Shown piece by piece: positions 16,534-24,296 of a DNA stretch of 58,234 nt. The stretch spans positions 1 through 58,234 of the forward strand of contig DXEB01000083.1 in the NCBI GenBank assembly GCA_019115165.1, written 5' to 3'. The translations under genes and the position numbers were made by a program. The notes beneath the pieces were generated by a model. It was not told the origin of the DNA and ran no database searches. It saw only the letters and a list, made by a program, of their open reading frames with translations. The number at the start of each line of letters is the position of its first letter. The stretch's first letter is position 1. The DNA comes from Candidatus Anaerotignum merdipullorum. Its GTDB lineage: Bacteria; Bacillota; Clostridia; Lachnospirales; Anaerotignaceae.

Positions 16534-18369
16534 ATGGGTAAAATTATTGGTATTGACTTGGGAACAACAAACTCTTGTGTGGCAGTGATGGAAGGCGGTC
16601 AGCCTGTGGTTATTGTAAACAGCGACGGTGCGAGAACCACTCCTTCTGTGGTTGGTTTTGCGAAAAACGGAGAACGTCTGATTGGAGAAACCGCAAAACG
16701 GCAGGCAATTACAAATCCGGACAACACCATCAGCTCCATCAAACGGCACATGGGTGAAAATTATAAAGTAAATATTGAAGGGAAAAGCTATTCTCCGCAG
16801 GAAATTTCCGCAATGATTCTGCAAAAACTGAAAGCAGATGCAGAAAGTTATTTGGGAGAAACCGTTTCCGAAGCAGTGATTACCGTACCTGCATACTTCA
16901 ATGACGCACAGCGTCAGGCAACAAAGGATGCGGGGCGTATCGCAGGACTGGATGTGAAACGGATCATCAACGAACCCACATCCGCAGCGCTGGCGTATGG
17001 TCTGGATAACGAAAGCGAACAGAAAATCATGGTTTACGACCTGGGCGGCGGTACCTTCGACGTTTCCATTATTGAAATCGGCGGCGGCGTCATTGAAGTA
17101 CTGTCTACCAACGGGAATACCCATCTGGGCGGCGATGACTTCGACCAGAGAGTGATTGATTATCTGGTGTCCGAATTCAAAAAAGCAGAGGGCATGGATT
17201 TGTCCAAAGATAAAATGGCAATGCAGCGTTTGAAAGAAGCGGCAGAAAAAGCGAAAAAAGAACTTTCCACAGTAACCACAACAAACATTAATCTGCCGTT
17301 CATTACGATGAATCAGGATGGTCCCAAACATTTGGATGTTACACTGAGCAGAGCAAAATTTGACGAATTAACCGCAGACCTGGTAGATGGTACGATGGGT
17401 CCTGTTCGTCAGGCATTGGCAGATGCAGGGCTGTCTGCAAGCGATATTGACAAAGTACTGCTGGTAGGCGGTTCCACTAGAATCCCTGCGGTACAGGATG
17501 CGGTAAAGAAATATACTGGCAAAGACCCGTTCAAAGGGATCAACCCAGATGAATGTGTCGCAGTTGGTGCAGCCATCCAGGGCGGGAAGCTGGCAGGCGA
17601 CGCCGGTGCAGGCAGCGTATTGCTGCTGGATGTAACACCGTTGTCCCTGGGAATTGAAACTCTGGGCGGTGTAGCAACCAAACTGATTGACAGAAACACT
17701 ACCATTCCGACGAATAAAAAACAGATCTTTTCTACGGCAGAAGATAACCAGACTGCAGTGGATATCCATGTGGTACAGGGAGAAAGACCATTGGCAAAAG
17801 ACAATAAAACATTGGGACAGTTCAAACTGGACGGGATTGCACCTGCAAGACGCGGTGTGCCTCAGATTGAGGTTACGTTTGATATCGACGCCAATGGTAT
17901 CGTAAATGTATCCGCAAAAGATCTGGGTACTGGTAAAGAACAGCATATCACCATCACCGCAGGTTCCAACCTGTCGGAAGAAGAAATTGACAGAGCGGTG
18001 AAAGAAGCAGAGCAGTTTGCAGAACAGGACAGAAAGAGAAAAGAAGCCATTGATGCAAAGAATGAGGCGGATTCTCTGATTTTCCAGACAGAAAAAGCGC
18101 TGGGTGAGTTGGAAGGCAAATTGGCAGACGATGAAAAAGCAGCTGTAGAAGGCGCATTGAACAGTCTGAAAGATACCATTAAAGATATGCAGCCGGAAAC
18201 TATGACAGAAACCGATGTCGCAAATGTAAAATCCGCAACAGAAGCACTGACACAGGAATTCTACAAAATTTCCGAAAAGCTGTATCAGCAGGCACAGCAG
18301 GCACAGGGCGGTGACGGTGCAACCGGCGGCGATCCAAATGTGGTTGACGGCGAAGGCAAAGAGCTGTAA
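16534..18369 (+). CDS. dnaK: Molecular chaperone DnaK (Hsp70)
   Basis: ATP-driven Hsp70 chaperone that binds exposed hydrophobic peptide segments. The actin-like ATPase domain shows [13 protein letters not shown] at the N-terminus, the [17 protein letters not shown] signature near residue 120, and [13 protein letters not shown] near 165-180. The substrate-binding beta domain and helical lid follow ([19 protein letters not shown] at about 370). The length of 611 residues fits Firmicute DnaK, which lacks the ~24-residue insertion of the proteobacterial protein. The C-terminal tail is short and Gly/Gln-rich, ending in acidic residues. AGGAGG precedes the ATG. A terminator-like hairpin lies between dnaK and dnaJ. 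Confidence 0.98.
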   Translation: MGKIIGIDLGTTNSCVAVMEGGQPVVIVNSDGARTTPSVVGFAKNGERLIGETAKRQAITNPDNTISSIKRHMGENYKVNIEGKSYSPQEISAMILQKLKADAESYLGETVSEAVITVPAYFNDAQRQATKDAGRIAGLDVKRIINEPTSAALAYGLDNESEQKIMVYDLGGGTFDVSIIEIGGGVIEVLSTNGNTHLGGDDFDQRVIDYLVSEFKKAEGMDLSKDKMAMQRLKEAAEKAKKELSTVTTTNINLPFITMNQDGPKHLDVTLSRAKFDELTADLVDGTMGPVRQALADAGLSASDIDKVLLVGGSTRIPAVQDAVKKYTGKDPFKGINPDECVAVGAAIQGGKLAGDAGAGSVLLLDVTPLSLGIETLGGVATKLIDRNTTIPTNKKQIFSTAEDNQTAVDIHVVQGERPLAKDNKTLGQFKLDGIAPARRGVPQIEVTFDIDANGIVNVSAKDLGTGKEQHITITAGSNLSEEEIDRAVKEAEQFAEQDRKRKEAIDAKNEADSLIFQTEKALGELEGKLADDEKAAVEGALNSLKDTIKDMQPETMTETDVANVKSATEALTQEFYKISEKLYQQAQQAQGGDGATGGDPNVVDGEGKEL

Positions 18370-18392
18370 AATATAAGAATTGCGGAAAAACA

Positions 18393-18439
18393 AAGGCAAG
18401 GGGCGGGAATCTCCCGACCCTGCTTTTGCCGTTCTCGGT
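18393..18439 (+). terminator. Intercistronic hairpin between dnaK and dnaJ
   Basis: GGCAAGGGGCGGGA and TCCCGACCCTGC..TTTTGCC pair imperfectly and are followed by a T/C-rich tract ending TTCTTTTTCC. It could partly terminate after dnaK, giving less dnaJ than dnaK mRNA. Confidence 0.6.
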
Positions 18440-18471
18440 TCTTTTTCCAGTAAATAAAGGTGGTGAGGAAG

Positions 18472-19644
18472 TTGGCAAATAAAAGAGATTATTATGAGGT
18501 ACTGGGAGTACAAAAAGGTGCGTCTGAGGCAGAGCTGAAAAAGGCATATCGAAAAATGGCGGTAAAGTACCATCCAGACCAGAATCCCGGAGATAAAGAG
18601 GCGGAAGAAAAGTTTAAGGAAGTCAACGAAGCTTATGAAGTGCTGAGTAATCCCGAAAAACGTGCGCAATATGACCAGTTTGGTCATGCTGCTTTTGAGC
18701 AAGGCGGTATGGGCGGCGGCGGTTTCTACAGCGGCGGCTTCGAAGGATTCGACATGGGTGATTTGGGCGATATTTTTGGCAGCATGTTTGGTTTTGGCGA
18801 TGGTTCTGCTAGAAGAAATGGACCCAGACGCGGCAGAGATATCAATGTCAGCATTCAATTGACGTTTGAGGAAGCGATTTTCGGTTGTACCAAAGAAATT
18901 TCCGTAGCAGTCACAGACGAGTGTGAAACCTGTCATGGCACTGGCGCAAAACCTGGAACCCATGCAGAAAGCTGTACCAAGTGTAACGGTACCGGTCAGG
19001 AACGGTTTGTACAGCAGTCCATGTTCGGTGCAGTGACCTCCGTGCGGACTTGTTCTGCCTGCCATGGAACAGGAAAAATCATCAAAGACCCTTGTACCGC
19101 TTGCCGTGGTACCGGCAGAGTGAAGAAAACCAAAAAGTACGAAGTGAAAGTACCAAAAGGAATCGACAATGGTCAGACCATCCGGCTTGCAAACAAAGGA
19201 GAGTTGGGAGAAAATGGTGGTGGCTACGGCGATCTGTTGGTAACGATTTATGTACAGCCCAATCGTGTGTTTGTACGGAAAGGTTTTGATATCTATTGCG
19301 ATGTGCCGATTACCTTTGTTCAAGCAGCATTAGGTGGCGAGATTGTGATCAAAACCATTGACGGAGAACAGAAATATACCATTAAGCCCGGTACACAGCC
19401 GGATACGGTGGTGACGCTGCGCGGTGTTGGCGTACCAAACCTGCGGAATCCAAAAGTGAGAGGGAATCAAATTGTGACACTGAAAGTGAAGATACCAACG
19501 GATTTGAGCGAGCGTCAGAAAGATCTGCTGCGGCAGTTTTATGGTGATGCCCCGGCGGGGGCGGCGAAGTCCGAAGCTACAGCAGCTCCGGAGGAAGAAA
19601 AGAAAAGTTTTGGTGAAAAAGTCCGGGATTTTTTCGAAAAATAA
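18472..19644 (+). CDS. dnaJ: Chaperone protein DnaJ (Hsp40)
   Basis: Stimulates DnaK ATPase and delivers substrates. The J domain carries the essential HPD (KYHPDQNPG), followed by a Gly/Phe-rich linker ([13 protein letters not shown]). A zinc-binding domain has four CxxCxGxG repeats ([32 protein letters not shown]), and a C-terminal substrate domain completes it. I chose the TTG at 18472, which gives the standard [12 protein letters not shown] start with AAAGGTGG eight bases upstream. In-frame GTG codons at 18460 and 18463 are possible but overlap that box. 390 residues. The last ~25 residues form a low-complexity Ala/Glu/Lys tail. prmA, often next in this operon, is absent. Confidence 0.96.
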   Translation: MANKRDYYEVLGVQKGASEAELKKAYRKMAVKYHPDQNPGDKEAEEKFKEVNEAYEVLSNPEKRAQYDQFGHAAFEQGGMGGGGFYSGGFEGFDMGDLGDIFGSMFGFGDGSARRNGPRRGRDINVSIQLTFEEAIFGCTKEISVAVTDECETCHGTGAKPGTHAESCTKCNGTGQERFVQQSMFGAVTSVRTCSACHGTGKIIKDPCTACRGTGRVKKTKKYEVKVPKGIDNGQTIRLANKGELGENGGGYGDLLVTIYVQPNRVFVRKGFDIYCDVPITFVQAALGGEIVIKTIDGEQKYTIKPGTQPDTVVTLRGVGVPNLRNPKVRGNQIVTLKVKIPTDLSERQKDLLRQFYGDAPAGAAKSEATAAPEEEKKSFGEKVRDFFEK

Positions 19645-19716
19645 TCCGATGGACAGGGAAAGCGGCGGAATAAAAGGCAAACGTGCCGAGCGATTGCCGC
19701 AGTCCATGGGAAAGAA

Positions 19717-19767
19717 AAAAGTACAAAGTTTCCTGCATAGTAGCGTGGAAATTTTGTACTTTTTTTG
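19717..19767 (+). terminator. Terminator of the heat-shock operon
   Basis: AAAAGTACAAAGTTTCC and GGAAATTTTGTACTTTT pair almost perfectly and are followed by a run of T. Confidence 0.9.
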
Positions 19768-19971
19768 CTGGGATGGAAATCATAGAAAACTGGATGTCTG
19801 TTATCATAGGAAACCCCATGAGATCCTTGCACAGCGATAGGAGGTCAGGGATCGGTTCTTGGATAGGATGACATTCTTTTTTTCGTTACAGCGGTAATGT
19901 TCCATTTTTTTCAGCTCTTAAATTGGAATATTTCACAAGCGTGGTTACAGTTTTTGGGAAGGTGCAGCTGC

Positions 19972-21381
19972 TTAGATGATCAAATGTGGTGGTTCTATGT
20001 TTGGGGCGCTGTAAAACAAACGCTGCAAAATACCAAGACCATTTGCCAATTCTTCCGAAGTTTCCGGAGAGGAGAGTGCGACGCGCAGATATTGCTGAGG
20101 ATCGTCTTTTCCCACCAAAAAACGCTGAGAATGGCAGACGCGAATGCCGTGACGCAGTGCCAGTGATTCAAAATCGGTATGCGAATAGACAGAAGGCAGT
20201 GGCAACCATACAGAAAAACCAACGTTTTGGGGCGTATCCGCAGGGAAGAATCGACGGCAAATTTCTGCGCGGTGCTGAGATTCTACTGCTTTTTTTTGCA
20301 GAATACTGTCTGCGGCACCGCTGTAAATCAATTCACCGGCAGTTTCGCTGTTCCAAGAAGGGGTTTTGACATTGACATTATAAATGCCGCGCTGCATGGC
20401 ATCTGCAAAGCGTTTGGGGTATGCGACATAGGCAACGCGCAGCCCGGAACAGAGGGACTTGGACAAACTGGAGATATAGAACGTGCAATCCGGTACATAA
20501 TACGCCAAGGGTGGTATCGTATCTGGAGTTAAAAAGGCGTAAATATCATCCTCGATCAAGGTCAAATGATACTGGCGGATGATGGAGGCAATTTCTTGTT
20601 TTCGTGTAGTGGACATGGTAATGCCGACAGGATTGCTGAAGGTCGGAATCAAATAAATACCACGCAAATGATGCAGTCGACATTGTGTCTCCAATTCTTC
20701 TGGAACCATGCCATCTGTGTCGTTGGAAATGGGAATCAACTGAATATGCATCATGTTTGCCAATTCAATAAAATTGGAATAAGTATAATGATCGGTTGCG
20801 ATTTTATCACCTGCCTGAAACAGAGAAAGCAGGGCAATGGTCAATGCATTTTGTGAACCGGACGTAATGGCGATTTGATCAGCAGGGAGATCCAGACCGA
20901 ACCGTTCCAACCATTTTTTACCTGCGCTGCGTTGATAAGGGGAACCTAGTGGGTTGCTATAATCCAGAAAATCGATGCTGTTGTTGCGGGTGAGTACAGT
21001 GCGCATAACGTCTAATGTATCCTGATTGAATTGATCCAATGCCTTGATGATTCCCATTTCGATGATCGTTTGCTCCTTGGTTCCGTCTGCAATGGCGATG
21101 GAAGCAGCAGCGTTTGGTGATACAAAGGTACCTTTGCCGGTAATGGCATATAAAAGCCCGCGCCGTTCACACAGTTGGAAGGTACGGGTGATGGTACTGA
21201 GGTTTAAGTCTAAAAAATCTGCCAATTCCCGTTGTGGCGGCAGTTTGGTATGGGGCGGCAGGGCGCCGGAAAGAATATCCTGTTCCAGCAGATGTGCCAG
21301 AGAGCGATATAAGGGGGTAGAGAGCGCCGCACGATCCGGTTTCCAGGACATGGGATATTGATCAAATGAGTTTACTGGCAT
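19972..21381 (-). CDS. MocR-type regulator: GntR DNA-binding domain fused to aminotransferase-like domain
   Basis: A chimeric regulator of 469 residues. Residues ~15-85 are a GntR winged helix (PLYRSLAHLLEQDILSG, KLPPQRELADFLDLNLST). The rest is a fold-type I, PLP-dependent aminotransferase-like domain with the PLP lysine in SSLSKSLCSGLR and SNPVGITMSTT. MocR proteins use PLP or an amino-acid adduct as effector. I chose the ATG at 21381 because AAAGG lies nine bases upstream; the longer ORF start at 21423 has no such box. The gene diverges from a phzF-like gene across about 130 bp that contains TTGTATG half-sites, so it probably controls itself and phzF. The natural effector is unknown. Confidence 0.9.
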   Translation of the reverse strand: MPVNSFDQYPMSWKPDRAALSTPLYRSLAHLLEQDILSGALPPHTKLPPQRELADFLDLNLSTITRTFQLCERRGLLYAITGKGTFVSPNAAASIAIADGTKEQTIIEMGIIKALDQFNQDTLDVMRTVLTRNNSIDFLDYSNPLGSPYQRSAGKKWLERFGLDLPADQIAITSGSQNALTIALLSLFQAGDKIATDHYTYSNFIELANMMHIQLIPISNDTDGMVPEELETQCRLHHLRGIYLIPTFSNPVGITMSTTRKQEIASIIRQYHLTLIEDDIYAFLTPDTIPPLAYYVPDCTFYISSLSKSLCSGLRVAYVAYPKRFADAMQRGIYNVNVKTPSWNSETAGELIYSGAADSILQKKAVESQHRAEICRRFFPADTPQNVGFSVWLPLPSVYSHTDFESLALRHGIRVCHSQRFLVGKDDPQQYLRVALSSPETSEELANGLGILQRLFYSAPNIEPPHLII

Positions 21382-21420
21382 TGCGGTCATCCTTTCTATC
21401 AAGAAAATCAAATTGTCTTG

Positions 21421-21486
21421 CATACAATTTTGTTGTTGTATGGAAAAATGATTCGGTTTATAATCATATTATAAAGGATTGTATGG
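21421..21486. promoter_or_regulatory. Promoter and MocR-type operators between mocR and phzF
   Basis: A phzF promoter is TTGTAT (21436-21441), 17 bp, TATAAT (21459-21464). CATACAA (21421-21427) and TTGTATG (21436-21442) form an inverted repeat overlapping the -35, and TTGTATGG recurs at 21479-21486 as a direct repeat. Mixed direct and inverted half-sites are typical of MocR operators. Confidence 0.6.
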
Positions 21487-21513
21487 GAAATGCAAGACAA
21501 AGGAGGAAGGAAT

Positions 21514-22296
21514 ATGCGTTATTATGTAGTAGATGCGTTTGCAAAACAGGTATTTGGCGGCAATCCCGCCGGTGTTTGTGTATTGGAGCAGCCGTTGGAA
21601 GCGGAAAGCATGCAGCAAATTGCTTCGGAAAACAATTTATCGGAAACCGCTTTTGTCTATAAACGAGAAGCAGGAAAATACGATTTGAGATGGTTTACAC
21701 CAAAAGCGGAAATTGATCTGTGTGGACACGCAACATTGGGTACTGCATATGTGATTGCTCATTTTGTGGATCCAGATGTAGAAAAGATGGAATTTGATAC
21801 ATGCAGTGGGATTTTGACAGTGGTGAAAAAAGGAGAACTGTTGGAGATGGATTTCCCCAGCCGTATGCCAGAAGAAATTCCAGTAACGGAGGAAATGGTA
21901 CAGGCGTTGGGTGGTCAAAAAATCAAAGCTGCGTATTTGTCCAGAGATTTGATTTTGGAATTGGAGGATATGGAAGCGGTACAGCAAGTGACACCGGATT
22001 TTGCGCGTGTACTGGCGTTAAAAGATGGTCTGGGCTGTGTGGTAACAGCGCAGGGAAAAGACTGTGATTTCGTTTCTCGCTGTTTCTTCCCCAAACTGGG
22101 TGTCAATGAAGACCCGGTGACCGGCAGTGCACATAGCAGTCTGATTCCATTTTGGGCAAAGCGTCTGCAAAAGACAGAAATGACGGCGGAACAACTTTCT
22201 GCAAGAGGCGGTGTGCTGGTGGTTGCAGATTGCGGTGAGCGGGTAAGTATTGCAGGAAGCGCGGTGCTGTATTTACAGGGAACGCTGGAAGTATGA
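21514..22296 (+). CDS. PhzF family isomerase-like protein
   Basis: A 260-residue member of the PhzF / diaminopimelate-epimerase fold. It has DAFAKQVFGGNPAGVCV at the N-terminus, LSETAFVYK with the Glu equivalent to the catalytic residue of PhzF, GHATLGTAYV, and NEDPVTGSAHSSLIPFW in the second half. Most PhzF relatives outside phenazine operons have no assigned substrate, and no other phenazine gene is present, so a specific reaction is not claimed. The ATG at 21514 has AAAGGAGG eight bases upstream; the in-frame ATG at 21490 precedes that box. Divergence from a MocR regulator suggests an amino-acid or amine-related substrate (inference). Confidence 0.88.
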   Translation: MRYYVVDAFAKQVFGGNPAGVCVLEQPLEAESMQQIASENNLSETAFVYKREAGKYDLRWFTPKAEIDLCGHATLGTAYVIAHFVDPDVEKMEFDTCSGILTVVKKGELLEMDFPSRMPEEIPVTEEMVQALGGQKIKAAYLSRDLILELEDMEAVQQVTPDFARVLALKDGLGCVVTAQGKDCDFVSRCFFPKLGVNEDPVTGSAHSSLIPFWAKRLQKTEMTAEQLSARGGVLVVADCGERVSIAGSAVLYLQGTLEV

Positions 22297-22637
22297 GAGC
22301 GGCGAATGGTGTATCCACAAAACATTTCGTGTAAATAGTGAAAGCATAGAAAAAGATGGAATCACTGGAAGCTGCAGAAAATATATGGTGGCGAGAAAGA
22401 CAAGGACAGGTTATGGGTTTGGCGATACTGCTGTTCTGTATGCCGAAGGATGAAAAAATAGTTGGCGAAATCAGCGGTACAGCTTCCGTGATATGGATGG
22501 TGGGAAAGCGGCAATAAAAATACGGAAAAAACAAGAAGAACAGGGGCAAGTATGATAACAAGTTTTATGCAAAAGATTGGAAGTGCCTTTTCAGGAGCAG
22601 AGAGGCATACGACCACAAAGCATAGAGGAAGGGAAAG
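22297..22637 (+). other. Gene-free stretch after phzF
   Basis: No supportable gene. A 53-codon ORF around 22355-22516 has a short hydrophobic patch but no ribosome binding site. The DNA is purine-rich on the + strand. Confidence 0.4.
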
Positions 22638-22667
22638 CCAGCACCAATTTTGGTGCTGGTTGTTTTT
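22638..22667 (+). terminator. Terminator before the tetR gene
   Basis: CCAGCACCA, loop ATTT, TGGTGCTGG, then TTGTTTTT. A perfect 9-bp stem. Confidence 0.85.
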
Positions 22668-22752
22668 ATGTTCTTTTTGGAAAGAAGAAACTACATTATT
22701 GAAAAGATTGAAAAGCAACTCTGATTTCGATAAGAAAATTTTTGATTTCATA

Positions 22753-22797
22753 TAGACGAAAAACGTCTATTATGATAAAATAGACGAAAATCGTCTA
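22753..22797 (+). promoter_or_regulatory. Twin palindromic operators upstream of tetR
   Basis: Two copies of TAGACG-N5-CGTCTA lie at 22753-22769 and 22781-22797, 28 bp centre to centre, with A-rich spacers. A weak promoter (TTTCAT, 17 bp, TATTAT at 22768-22773) is interleaved with them. This fits tight autorepression by the adjacent TetR protein, 20 bp downstream. Confidence 0.75.
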
Positions 22798-22816
22798 TTA
22801 AGTGGGGTGGAAACGA

Positions 22817-23410
22817 ATGGAGAAGCCAACAAAAAAGTATGCAATGTTAATTGCTGCAGCATATCGTCTGTTTGCTGTGCATGGATATGAAAAAACAACT
22901 GTGGATGAAATTTTGAAAGAATCAGGGATTTCAAAAGGATTGTTTTATCACCATTTTGCCAATAAAAAAGAACTGTTTTTATTCCTATATTTGCAGGCAG
23001 CAAAGGAAATTTCGGAAAAAACGCTTGCAATTTTTCAGGGAGAGCGCATGGACTTACTGATTTTTGCAAAAGAATATATGAAAATGCAGTTTTCGCTCAG
23101 TCAGGAAACACCTTATTTGTTCCTGTTTCTGAAAAGAGCAGAAGGAGAGAATATACTGGAAATTCAGGATATGATGCAGCATGTATTATTACATCGACAT
23201 CGGTGGATGATGGAACAATTGGACTGGAATACTTTGCAAGAGGGGGTTACAAAAGAACAGGCAATTTCTTTGGTGACTTGGTTGGCGGAAGGATTTACCA
23301 ATGAAATACTGGAGAAAGAGGAATGCTTTGGAGAGCAGACCTATCAGGCGTTTTGTGTTTATCTGGAACTGATAGCAAAGAGTATTTTTGTAAAAAAGGA
23401 GCATGAATAG
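22817..23410 (+). CDS. TetR/AcrR family transcriptional regulator
   Basis: A 197-residue regulator with the family's N-terminal helix-turn-helix (AAYRLFAVHGYEKTTVDEIL, then SGISKGLFYHHFANKKELF) and a divergent, all-helical ligand domain. The ATG at 22817 follows GGGGTGG; an upstream in-frame start at 22802 would lie closer to the second operator and before that box. It shares its 3' end with a short-chain dehydrogenase gene, so the two are transcribed together and the dehydrogenase may act on the ligand. The ligand is unknown. The promoter region carries two identical palindromes, most likely its own binding sites. Confidence 0.9.
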   Translation: MEKPTKKYAMLIAAAYRLFAVHGYEKTTVDEILKESGISKGLFYHHFANKKELFLFLYLQAAKEISEKTLAIFQGERMDLLIFAKEYMKMQFSLSQETPYLFLFLKRAEGENILEIQDMMQHVLLHRHRWMMEQLDWNTLQEGVTKEQAISLVTWLAEGFTNEILEKEECFGEQTYQAFCVYLELIAKSIFVKKEHE

Positions 23411-23420
23411 GAGCATGAAT
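23397..23420 (+). repeat. 12-bp tandem duplication at the tetR-SDR junction
   Basis: AGGAGCATGAAT occurs twice in tandem at 23397-23408 and 23409-23420. Each copy contains an AGGAG box and an ATG, so the duplication created two possible starts for the dehydrogenase and places the tetR stop inside the second start region. Confidence 0.85.
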
Positions 23421-24116
23421 AGGAAGAAAGCTTTGGTGATTTCTGGAACGAGTACCATTGGAACGGAAATGATAAAACAGATGCAGCAGAAATTCTCATC
23501 AATCATTGTGACAGGGAGAAACGCAGAAAAACTGGTAAAGGTACAATTACAGTTTCCGCAAATCAGAACAATACTTTTGGATGTGACACAGAATCCAATC
23601 GCTGTTTTGGAAGCAAACCAAAGATTGTGGGAAGATTTGGATTTTGTATTGATTTGCGCGGGAGATGGGGAAGTGAATCCATCTTTGGAACCGGAAGTAG
23701 AAGATCGTGTGATTGCAGTGAATGTCAATGGCTGTTCTGCTATTTTGGCATATTTTGTGCGTCTGTTTCAACAGAAAGATGCAGGACATATTGCAGTTAT
23801 CACTTCGTTGGCAGGGATGCTGCCTAGTGGAGATGCTGCCAGTTATGCTGCAAGTAAGGCATTTCTGTCTCGTTATATTGCAGGTATACAGATACAGCTG
23901 AAGAAACAAAAAAGTCATGTGATTTTAACAGATATCCGTCCTGGATTGGTGAATACACCGATGGCGAAAGGGAAGAAACTATTTTGGGTAGCACCTGTAG
24001 AAAAAGCGGGAAAACAAATCTGTAGGCAGATGTATAGAAAAAAGAAACGAATTATTGTAACGAAACGTTGGAAAATGCTGTATGTATTATGTAGGTTGCT
24101 TCCTCTGGATATTTGA
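23403..24116 (+). CDS. Short-chain dehydrogenase/reductase (SDR) family protein
   Basis: An NAD(P)-dependent oxidoreductase of 233-237 residues. The Rossmann glycine motif appears as SGTSTIGTEM near the N-terminus, CAGDGE matches the NAG position, Ser is in ITSLAGM, and the catalytic Tyr-x3-Lys is YAASK near residue 145. RPGLVNTPM is the usual segment after the active site. Two ATGs are possible, 23403 and 23415, because of a 12-bp tandem duplication; the second gives the family-like start MNRKKALVISGTS. It overlaps tetR by eight bases when the first is used. The basic C-terminus (MYRKKKRIIVTKRWK, then hydrophobic) could touch the membrane. Substrate unknown. Confidence 0.88.
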   Translation: MNRSMNRKKALVISGTSTIGTEMIKQMQQKFSSIIVTGRNAEKLVKVQLQFPQIRTILLDVTQNPIAVLEANQRLWEDLDFVLICAGDGEVNPSLEPEVEDRVIAVNVNGCSAILAYFVRLFQQKDAGHIAVITSLAGMLPSGDAASYAASKAFLSRYIAGIQIQLKKQKSHVILTDIRPGLVNTPMAKGKKLFWVAPVEKAGKQICRQMYRKKKRIIVTKRWKMLYVLCRLLPLDI

Positions 24117-24133
24117 AAATATTCGCCCAAACA

Positions 24134-24161
24134 AAAAGCTCAGATTGTTATCTGAGCTTTT
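24134..24161. terminator. Shared terminator of SDR and ileS
   Basis: AAAAGCTCAGA, loop, TCTGAGCTTTT with T-rich DNA on both strands. It serves the SDR gene on + and ileS on -. Confidence 0.85.
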
Positions 24162-24296
24162 GATTGTTTTGGTTCATTCACTGTTTGCTATTGTAGATTC
24201 TTATCCTTTTTCTTTTGGTATTTCCTTCACAGGAGCCTGTGATTTTTCTTTTGTATGTTCTTTCGATTCTTCTTTTGTATCTGGATGGAAGAAAAC

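Noticed and set aside
17368-19323. 651-codon minus-strand ORF
   Set aside because: Antisense shadow of dnaK and dnaJ; long because of the codon bias of the sense genes.
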